Shown here piece after piece: positions 58,405-64,000 of a DNA stretch of 64,000 bases (position 1 is the first letter of the stretch; every line of letters starts with the position of its first letter). The notes under the pieces were generated by a model. That model ran no database searches. It had not been told where the DNA came from and worked only from the letters and a program-made list of their open reading frames with translations. Origin of the DNA: Gemmatimonadota bacterium (GTDB lineage: Bacteria; Latescibacterota; UBA2968). Location: contig JAPPAB010000104.1 in NCBI GenBank assembly GCA_026705765.1, positions 62,001 through 126,000 on the forward strand, read 5' to 3'. The position numbers were made by a program, and so were the translations under genes.

Positions 58405-58998
58405 TTATCCCCTTCCATACCTCCGCCCCCATGCCTCTGCGAGTTGCTTGCGCGCGTGGAACAGCCGCGATTTCACTGTACCTTCTGGAATCGCCAGCTG
58501 TTCAGCAACTTCTCGAAGCGTCACCTCATCTTCGTACACCATCTGAAATATCTCGCGTTTTTCCTCTGGCAACGCATCAATCAAAGCCTGCAAAATGCGC
58601 CGCTGTTCAGCGTGTTCTAACTGCACATCGGGTCCCAGCGCAGCCCGATCGATCATCCACCCAGGAACGGGTTGCTCTTCGTCCTCCTCATCGTAAAGCG
58701 AAGGCATTTCCAGTGGCTGTTCGCGGCGGCGATTTTGGCTTCGCAATTGATTCAGCGACAAATTTCTCGCAATCCGAAACAACCATCCCCGAAAAGACCC
58801 TTGCCCCGACCATTGATAGGCCCGATTCCAAACCCTGAGAAAAACCTCCTGTGTCAAATCATCTGCTGCGACCGGATCACGCGTTATCCAGCGCAGATTC
58901 TCGGTCACCTGTGCCTGATAGCGCGCAAACAGAATCGCAAAAGCCTCTTGATCCCGCGCCACAATCCGCTGCATCAAAATCGCGTCCGATGGTGTCAA
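58405..58998 (-). CDS. ECF-type sigma70-family sigma factor, TTG start
   Basis: 197 residues from TTG 58998, which has AGGAGG seven bases before it; the frame is open further but without a ribosome site. Region 2: AFAILFARYQAQVTENLRW, ADDLTQEVFLRVWNRAY (core-binding D-x-x-Q-E), FRGWLFRIARNLSLNQLR. Region 4: LPEEKREIFQMVYEDEVTLREVAEQ and IPEGTVKSRLFHARKQLAEAW. An acidic loop (YDEEDEEQP) lies between. No anti-sigma gene is adjacent. It is directly before the miniature polymerase gene, whose clamp helices, the docking site of sigma region 2, are retained. Confidence 0.92.
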   Translation of the reverse strand: MTPSDAILMQRIVARDQEAFAILFARYQAQVTENLRWITRDPVAADDLTQEVFLRVWNRAYQWSGQGSFRGWLFRIARNLSLNQLRSQNRRREQPLEMPSLYDEEDEEQPVPGWMIDRAALGPDVQLEHAEQRRILQALIDALPEEKREIFQMVYEDEVTLREVAEQLAIPEGTVKSRLFHARKQLAEAWGRRYGRG

Positions 58999-59020
58999 AA
59001 AATATCCTCCTGTGGGAATC

Positions 59021-59045
59021 GACACCGCCCAATACCCCAAGGTTC
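59021..59045 (-). promoter_or_regulatory. possible ECF-type (self-controlled) promoter of sigma-polymerase unit
   Basis: On the - strand, TGAACC with its GAAC core (59042-59045), an 18-base spacer and GTC (59021-59023) follow the GAAC...CGTC form of many ECF promoters. A start near 59012 would leave the AGGAGG site intact. It sits right behind the terminator at 59046-59076. Weak match, proposed from position. Confidence 0.3.
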
Positions 59046-59076
59046 AAAAAAAGCGCAGCCCTGATGGACTGCGCTT
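59046..59076 (-). terminator. internal terminator between the helical-protein gene and the sigma gene
   Basis: GCGCAGCCC (59053-59061) and GGACTGCGC (59066-59074) give a 9-bp stem (one G-U) with a 4-base loop, extended by two A-T pairs and followed on the - strand by TTTTTTT. It would stop most transcripts from upstream before the sigma-polymerase pair. Confidence 0.85.
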
Positions 59077-59101
59077 CTATTACAAATATGCCTCGTGCCT
59101 C

Positions 59102-60049
59102 TCACCCATCGCCCTCAGGCTGATCTGGCAACAAAAAGACCCCTGTGAAAGGACTGCAGGACACCTCCTCTAAAAATTCGACTTCCGCCTCGAATTCGCT
59201 CCGAATTGCCAGGCGATCTTCTGTATCTTCAACACTGCTCTCGAGCTGTCGATCCATCAACTCAAACACCTTGGCGCGCACATCCTCCCTCATCTTACCC
59301 TCTTCAAAGCACCTCTGGCGAAACGCCTCAATCTGTGCCTTCAATGGCAAAAGCGACTCCATATCTAATGCCAGTGCCAGAATGAGATTGCGCAGCAATC
59401 CGTCATACGTGCGTGCTTCAACAGCCATTTCTACCTCGGTCAGCGCAGCTTTGGGAATAGACCGCAAAAACGCAAGCCGCCTGAACGCAACCTGATAAGC
59501 CGCGTAATCGCGCTTTGGATCGACCAACTGGGATTCATCTTCCTCGTCATCCTGGGGACGCATCCAGGTCTCGGGCACCGCGGTTGCCCAGCGGGATATC
59601 GCGCGGTATTCAGACTGCAAAAATTTCACTTCGGGCCGCAGTAACAGCGCCCGACACATCTGTGCCATTTCTTGCAATCGGAAAAAAGCGATCTCATACC
59701 CGCGCTTTCGGCACGCTTCAAAATCTCCTTGCGCGATAATTTCCACAGCCCGGTTTAAATCGCTTTCTGCACGCGCCTCCAAACCGAGATCCATAGCAAT
59801 CAGCGCCTGCCGCACCCCGTGTTCCAAATCCTCACGCCTGATTGCAATACCCGACCGGTAACGCTTGCCATAGTGCAAACCCTGCAAGCGCAAAAAGCCC
59901 AAAAGCGCATCCCCAATATTTTGCGGCAACTTTTCAAAGCGCGTCCCCAATTCAATGACCTGCCCCACAAAACTCTCGGAATCAATGCGAAACCGACTCA
60001 AATCCAGCGTAGCGAGTGGATTTTGTGTAGAACGCCGTTCACTATTCAT
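59102..60049 (-). CDS. all-helical protein in the polymerase module (resembles part of DUF6178)
   Basis: 315 residues; GAGGAGGAACG precedes the ATG, which lies inside the previous gene (8-bp overlap). Almost wholly alpha-helical, with a DDEEDES loop near residue 168. Segment LRLQGLHYGKRYRSGIAIRR followed by LIAMDLGLEARAESDLNRAVEII and then GYEIAFFRLQEMAQMCRALL recalls the C-terminal end of DUF6178 proteins of delta-proteobacteria, as I remember that family. There are no catalytic motifs. It probably works with the zinc-finger protein encoded just before it; a link to the polymerase is inferred from position only. Confidence 0.5.
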   Translation of the reverse strand: MNSERRSTQNPLATLDLSRFRIDSESFVGQVIELGTRFEKLPQNIGDALLGFLRLQGLHYGKRYRSGIAIRREDLEHGVRQALIAMDLGLEARAESDLNRAVEIIAQGDFEACRKRGYEIAFFRLQEMAQMCRALLLRPEVKFLQSEYRAISRWATAVPETWMRPQDDEEDESQLVDPKRDYAAYQVAFRRLAFLRSIPKAALTEVEMAVEARTYDGLLRNLILALALDMESLLPLKAQIEAFRQRCFEEGKMREDVRAKVFELMDRQLESSVEDTEDRLAIRSEFEAEVEFLEEVSCSPFTGVFLLPDQPEGDG

Positions 60050-60977
60050 CGTTCCTCCTCTCCCACGCCCCGCGAATGACGGACCGCATCAAATCGGCAT
60101 CCGCATCAAAAAGTGCGTCCAGAACTCCCCCGACAACGGGATCCTCTATTATCGTACTCGGCATTTCACCCACAGCAGCGCCTTCGGAAAAGAGTTGGTG
60201 CCGGTAAACCTGCGCGCCCGCAGCCCCCACGACCTCATTCATTCGCATATCCTTTACGTACGGAATCAGAGCTTCTTCGAGCAACCCGGGATCCACACTG
60301 TTCAGCAATTCGGCACACTTATTTGCATCCCCAAGCATAGATAGTGCCCGAAGCCACTCAAACGATACCTTTGACCGGACCTCGGCACTGTCCATAGGCT
60401 CTAACGTATCTTCCACAGTGCGCTGAAAAGTACCCGGTGTCATAGCGCGTATCAAATGCGTATTAAACCCCTGCCGCTCCGGGTCATAATCAATTAGCCC
60501 CGTCAACATCTCTGTGGGCAAATGCGCCACCACATCTGTCGAATAGCCCGGATTGCCATCTTCATCCATACCCGTTATCGACAGCATATTCTCTGGATCT
60601 TCATCCAGAACAACGAGCGCGGCCTGCGCTTCAACCGTCAAAGTCTGCACCAGAGCCCTGGCATCTTCTTTTTTTCCCTCGCGAAGCAGATCGTGTATCC
60701 GGCTGCTTTGCTCAGCCAACTCCATAAATCCAGTTGACCACGCACCGACGACCAATCGGTCTTCACGAACCTCGATGGGTTTTACTTCGGGTTCTTCTGC
60801 ATCAACCGCGTTGTCCAGCAAATGGGATTTGAGACGAATCTTCCCCCTTTCTACTTTGTCCTTACACGCCACGCACAGACGCGTGTAGGGAACGGCCTTG
60901 AGGCGCTCTTCTGAAATAACCGCCTCGCAAATGACACACCTCACCCCCGTCCCGCCATCGAGCGGCTGTTGTGTCAT
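60042..60977 (-). CDS. protein with N-terminal DksA/TraR-type C4 zinc finger
   Basis: 311 residues from ATG 60977 (GGAGGG before it). The zinc finger is C-V-I-C (Cys 14, 17), then a 17-residue loop containing SEERLKAVPYTRL, then C-V-A-C (Cys 35, 38), the spacing and the L-x-A-x-P signature of the DksA/TraR zinc finger. In DksA the finger carries a coiled coil into the RNA polymerase secondary channel; no such coiled coil is visible here. The remaining 270 residues are helical, with repeated segments like DARALVQTLTVEAQAALVVL and DANKCAELLNSVDPGLLEEAL, recalling the N-terminal half of DUF6178. It overlaps the next gene and heads the module. Confidence 0.7.
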   Translation of the reverse strand: MTQQPLDGGTGVRCVICEAVISEERLKAVPYTRLCVACKDKVERGKIRLKSHLLDNAVDAEEPEVKPIEVREDRLVVGAWSTGFMELAEQSSRIHDLLREGKKEDARALVQTLTVEAQAALVVLDEDPENMLSITGMDEDGNPGYSTDVVAHLPTEMLTGLIDYDPERQGFNTHLIRAMTPGTFQRTVEDTLEPMDSAEVRSKVSFEWLRALSMLGDANKCAELLNSVDPGLLEEALIPYVKDMRMNEVVGAAGAQVYRHQLFSEGAAVGEMPSTIIEDPVVGGVLDALFDADADLMRSVIRGAWERRNDE

Positions 60978-61005
60978 ATTGCCCTCCATTGGGGTTTTGA
61001 GAACC

Positions 61006-61024
61006 CTCCGCACACATTGCGGAG
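61006..61024 (-). other. leader hairpin of the zinc-finger/helical gene pair
   Basis: CTCCGC (61006-61011) and GCGGAG (61019-61024) with a 7-base loop fall inside the predicted leader, about 30 bases before the ribosome site. A possible RNA-level control element; no T-tract. Confidence 0.35.
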
Positions 61025-61047
61025 ACGACAGAATCACAACGGAAACA

Positions 61048-61076
61048 AATGTAATCGAATAAACTTGGAATGTCAA
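61048..61076 (-). promoter_or_regulatory. housekeeping sigma70-type promoter of the polymerase module
   Basis: On the - strand, TTGACA (61071-61076), a 17-base spacer and TACATT (61048-61053). It reads into the zinc-finger gene, whose start is about 65 bp after the predicted transcription start. Full -35 consensus and right spacing. Confidence 0.65.
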
Positions 61077-61110
61077 CCTTTAACTTATTATTTATCAAAT
61101 ATTTACAAAC

Positions 61111-61139
61111 TTGACAAACAAGGCAAAGTATGTTATATT
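61111..61139 (+). promoter_or_regulatory. strong sigma70-type promoter facing the dockerin/LRR gene
   Basis: TTGACA (61111-61116), spacer of 17 and TATATT (61134-61139): a near-consensus promoter on the + strand, back to back with the - strand promoter of the polymerase module (35 bp between -35 boxes). The start would be near 61146, directly in front of a hairpin with T8. Confidence 0.75.
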
Positions 61140-61149
61140 AATACCGTTG

Positions 61150-61186
61150 CCGATAAGATTCGGGTGTAATCTGGTCGGTTTTTTTT
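61150..61186 (+). terminator. terminator-like hairpin four bases after the transcription start
   Basis: CCGA (61150-61153) with TCGG (61175-61178) and AGATT (61156-61160) with AATCT (61168-61172) make a two-part stem with a 7-base loop and eight T's at 61179-61186. Transcripts from the promoter at 61111 would end after about 40 bases unless the hairpin is prevented from forming: an attenuator or a tiny RNA gene. Confidence 0.55.
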
Positions 61187-61312
61187 ATTCCCATTAATGC
61201 CTCCCGCAGATATCTACCCAGTAAGCAAATAAACATAGGCCCATATTCAAACGTTCTCAACATACCTGAGAAAAAACTATTTTTTTCATTAAAAACCTGG
61301 GAGATACGCGTA

Positions 61313-63682
61313 ATGAGCAAACTGATATTGTCAATCCTCGCAATAATCGCGCTTTTGGCGTACCCGCTATCTCTTGCATCCCAGACTCATAAACCTTCTG
61401 CCGACTTTGATGACAATGGGGTGGTTGACGTTTCTGATTTTTTACAATTTGTAGCGCATTTTGGCGCACGTCAAGGGGATGTAAAATACCAGGCAAAGTA
61501 CGATTTGGATAGTGATGGGTCGATAGGCGTTTCTGATTTTTTAATTTTTATCAATGACTTCGGCAAAAAAATTTCCAGCAGCGTTACCATCCCGGATGCT
61601 AACCTTCATGCGGTCATTGCCAAAATTCTCGGCAAAACAAGCGATGCGTCCATTACGCCAGAGGATATGGCAAAATTGACGCGCCTTGACGCACCCAACA
61701 AAGCCATTCGCGATTTGACCGGGCTCGAGTATGCAACGAATCTGACGCGGCTAAATCTTGGTTATGATTGGATAGAGGAAGAAAAAGTAAACAGCAACGA
61801 TATATCTTCCATCGCACCCTTAGGTGAGTTGACCAGCCTGAGATGGGTGTATCTCGATGGCAATACAATCTCGGATATTGCGCCATTGGTAGCAAATACG
61901 GGGTTGGACAAGGACGACTGGGTTTTACTGAATGATAACCCGCTGAGTGCCACATCGCGCAATACGCACATTCCTGCCCTATCTGAGAGAGGGGTTAATG
62001 TACGCTTTAGTGATAATCTCATTCTGCCCAACCCTTCGCCAGCTTTTTCGCCATACCCGGTAAAAGATTACACAATTACCCTCCCAGTAACCGATAGCTA
62101 CTCAGGCGACAGGGTAACGTCACTAAATCCAGAGACAGCCTCTGATTCCGATGTCGCCACCCATGTCTATTACGATGCAGGCACGATTACTGTTCCCTCC
62201 GGTACCTCAGCCCTCAATTTCACTAACAAAAAGAAGGCATACGCGGCCACATTCACAGAGACAGCGAAGATCAAAGTGACCAATGCGAATGCTGTAAATA
62301 TTGTAACGCATGGAAATATCGACGACCTGATGCTGGTCAATAAGGGCATGATCGAAATATCCACAAGAGGTATAGGATTGCGGACAGTTTCGCGCGGCAG
62401 TGGAAATACATATTCAGCTAATTACGGTACTGTAGAAATCAATAACTCGACGGATAAAACGATACGAGGCATTGCGAACCAAATCGACAAGAATGCTGCA
62501 CCACACGACGACACACATGTTGCCGAATCCATCAACTTGTCGAGCGGCAGTATTCTCATCACTGGGGACGAAGGCAGGCAAGACGGCCTGTTCGTCGAGT
62601 GCGGCGGCTCATTTGCCCGCTCAATCAACTACGGAGCCGTTGATGTGGCGGGCGATGACAGCCGCGCAGTGGTAGCGCAGACGCTATGGGGCGCAGCGCA
62701 GACGCATAATACCGGCAGCGTAACGACAAGAGGGAGTGGCGGCAGCGACGGTATTCATTCCGAGACCTGTGCTGCCTATTATAACAATGAGGGATGCCAC
62801 CGCATACAAGAGGAAATCAAACCGCGGCCGAAAACCAATGCTGCAGGTCCTGCATATGCGCGAAACTACCGCACGGGTGTCATTTCGACAATAGGACGCA
62901 ATAGCCACGGAATTATGGTCGTAGTGAAGAAGTCTGGTCAAGCTTATGGCATCAATGAGGGAACCGTTTCGACGACTGGCTTGAGATCTTCGGGCATTCT
63001 GGCCTTCGCCTACCCCGTTCGTGGGTTTAATACCACGCCGTTCCGTGATCTTCTCGCCTTGCGCAGCCGCCTTGAAAAATTCAGATTGTTGCCGCTGGAT
63101 CCCACCGGACAAACCCGGCTGACCTACGCGGCGAATACCGGTCAGATCACAACACGCGGAGAGGACGCAGTTGGGCTGCGGGCACATCACGGCCTCAGCG
63201 GCAAGGTCGAAATCACCAACTCGGGTCGCATTGAGACGAGTGGCATCCGCTCTCACGGGATAATTGCCCAGGCGTATGGCCGGGACATCACCATTGACGG
63301 GGAAACCCGCGTGTATTCAGCCAGCGATATCGTCATCGACAACAGCGGTGATATCGTCGTGTCCGGCACTGGATCCGTCGGGATTTTAGCCGAAAGTAAA
63401 AATGTGCTCTACGACCCCTCGCGCCCGGCGGATAGCGGCGATATTGAGATTGTCTTAGACGGCAATATTATCGCCAGTGGCGACAACGGAATCGGTATCA
63501 GTGCCGAGTCAGAGACCGGCGACATCACGATTGTTGTACTGGGTTTTATTCGTGCGAATGCTGTCGGAATTCGGGTGAAAACCTCTGGCAAGGTGCTGAT
63601 TAACCTCATAGGCACAGTGGAAGCGCCAACCCCATGGGAGGTCATCGGTGACAACGAACACAATCAGATTATCGAGAACTAA
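61313..63682 (+). CDS. secreted dockerin-like / leucine-rich-repeat / beta-helix surface protein
   Basis: 789 residues; GGGAGA upstream. A signal peptide (LLAYPLSLAS) is followed by two dockerin-like EF-hand repeats: DFDDNGVVDVSDFLQFVAHFG and YDLDSDGSIGVSDFLIFINDFG (residues about 30-83). Then come leucine-rich repeats (LTRLDAPNKAIRDLTGLEYA, LTSLRWVYLDGNTISDIAPL) and a long C-terminal region of beta-helix-like Asn/Ser/Gly strands with repeated NHGHxxx-like turns (VITTRGEDAVGLRAH, ITNSGRIETSGIRSHGIIAQ). Dockerin-like pairs at the N-terminus with LRRs are common in Poribacteria/Latescibacteria-like genomes. It likely faces the outside and binds proteins or glycans. Confidence 0.7.
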   Translation: MSKLILSILAIIALLAYPLSLASQTHKPSADFDDNGVVDVSDFLQFVAHFGARQGDVKYQAKYDLDSDGSIGVSDFLIFINDFGKKISSSVTIPDANLHAVIAKILGKTSDASITPEDMAKLTRLDAPNKAIRDLTGLEYATNLTRLNLGYDWIEEEKVNSNDISSIAPLGELTSLRWVYLDGNTISDIAPLVANTGLDKDDWVLLNDNPLSATSRNTHIPALSERGVNVRFSDNLILPNPSPAFSPYPVKDYTITLPVTDSYSGDRVTSLNPETASDSDVATHVYYDAGTITVPSGTSALNFTNKKKAYAATFTETAKIKVTNANAVNIVTHGNIDDLMLVNKGMIEISTRGIGLRTVSRGSGNTYSANYGTVEINNSTDKTIRGIANQIDKNAAPHDDTHVAESINLSSGSILITGDEGRQDGLFVECGGSFARSINYGAVDVAGDDSRAVVAQTLWGAAQTHNTGSVTTRGSGGSDGIHSETCAAYYNNEGCHRIQEEIKPRPKTNAAGPAYARNYRTGVISTIGRNSHGIMVVVKKSGQAYGINEGTVSTTGLRSSGILAFAYPVRGFNTTPFRDLLALRSRLEKFRLLPLDPTGQTRLTYAANTGQITTRGEDAVGLRAHHGLSGKVEITNSGRIETSGIRSHGIIAQAYGRDITIDGETRVYSASDIVIDNSGDIVVSGTGSVGILAESKNVLYDPSRPADSGDIEIVLDGNIIASGDNGIGISAESETGDITIVVLGFIRANAVGIRVKTSGKVLINLIGTVEAPTPWEVIGDNEHNQIIEN

Positions 63683-63691
63683 TAAGTACTG

Positions 63692-63716
63692 AAAATTTCA
63701 TCGGGAAATTTTTTGT
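63692..63716 (+). terminator. terminator after the dockerin/LRR gene
   Basis: AAAATTTC (63692-63699) and GAAATTTT (63705-63712) around a 5-base loop, followed by more T's. A-T rich and rather weak. Confidence 0.5.
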
Positions 63717-63787
63717 TGGCAGAAGACTGCGCTATTCGGATTGTCCAGCATAGACAAGAAGCCCAACTGCTCTATCGTTGGGAGTAG

Positions 63788-64000
63788 TCACCTAAACAAC
63801 ATACTGATATCCAGTGCCTTCACCGAATGCGTAAGCGCACCCACTGAAATAAGATCCACGCCTGTTTCTGCAATTGCCCGCACGCTATCTAAGGACACAT
63901 TGCCCGAGGCTTCCAACTCGGGTCTTTTGCCTTTTAATTTTCGCACCTTTTCTACGGCTTCGCGCATCTCATCCAGGCTCATATTGTCCAACATCACGCG
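63788..64000 (-). CDS. nadC: nicotinate-nucleotide diphosphorylase (NadC), 3' end only
   Basis: The frame runs out of the window on the right. The visible 71 codons contain the C-terminal part of Nad[17 protein letters not shown]-like start, [16 protein letters not shown] (the E-A-S-G-N block) and [20 protein letters not shown] (the S-V-G-A-L-T-H-S block). These match the phosphate-binding end of quinolinate phosphoribosyltransferase, which makes nicotinate mononucleotide for NAD synthesis. Confidence 0.9.
   Translation of the reverse strand, partial: RVMLDNMSLDEMREAVEKVRKLKGKRPELEASGNVSLDSVRAIAETGVDLISVGALTHSVKALDISMLFR

Noticed and set aside
63762-63782. CCCAAC/GTTGGG hairpin as terminator of nadC
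   Set aside because: Six-base stem without a T-tract on the - strand; too weak to call.

Overview
The window is about 64 kb of bacterial chromosome, dense in genes and with no rRNA, tRNA, CRISPR array, integrase or recognisable phage genes. The gene mix is TonB-dependent receptor, sulfatases, heparinase-like enzyme, three phytanoyl-CoA-dioxygenase-like enzymes, two enolase-superfamily enzymes, a DUF6785-like membrane protein, DUF5069 repeats, and an N-terminal dockerin-like pair followed by leucine-rich repeats. It suggests a Gram-negative, environmental (marine or sponge-type) heterotroph of the Latescibacterota/Poribacteria kind. That placement is inference from gene content; no phylogenetic marker was aligned.

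Layout. 1-21.8 kb, all on the + strand: an accessory region of mostly single genes, each with its own Shine-Dalgarno sequence (acetyltransferases, methyltransferases, an orphan antitoxin-like gene, a pectate-lyase fold protein, an MsrP-like molybdoenzyme with a Pro/Gln linker, PhyH oxygenases, PhoD-like phosphatase, Nudix, nitrilase, a TonB receptor). 21.9-26.1 kb: an operon with a good promoter for an MrfA-like helicase, a polyprenyl synthase and a transaldolase. 26.1-39.1 kb: a catabolic region with two sulfatase-family genes, a large transporter-like membrane protein, heparinase II/III-like enzyme, PhyH, enolase-superfamily enzyme, creatininase-family and FAH-family enzymes. 39.2-50.2 kb, - strand: dnaK, FmdB-type zinc ribbon, sucC, a second enolase-superfamily enzyme, M16 peptidase, DUF790 (Bax1-like) nuclease, Sir2, Smr and tandem DUF5069. 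50.3-55.2 kb: a HEAT-repeat lipoprotein apparently split by a one-base shift at a G7 tract, and a BlaI/BlaR1-like pair whose sensor half is replaced by four TonB-C-like repeats.

The centre of interest is 55.2-61.1 kb on the - strand. It encodes a 1,028-residue protein holding, in canonical order, the catalytic cores of both RNA polymerase beta and beta-prime in one chain. The beta double-psi-barrel lysines, the Rif-pocket and fork motifs, the beta-prime clamp helices, the metal-binding NMDFDGDQ motif and the bridge helix are all visible. The beta lobe, beta flap, beta-prime zinc ribbon, rudder, trigger loop and jaw are missing. Directly upstream lies an ECF-type sigma factor, and upstream of that two overlapping genes: a protein with a DksA/TraR-type C4 zinc finger and an all-helical partner. 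Promoters, an internal terminator and a candidate ECF-type promoter suggest two linked transcription units. I read this as a miniature, dedicated transcription system on the chromosome, unlike the normal multi-subunit enzyme, which must be encoded elsewhere.

61.1-64 kb: divergent from that module, a strong promoter followed at once by a terminator-like hairpin precedes a secreted dockerin/LRR/beta-helix protein. The window ends in the 3' part of nadC.
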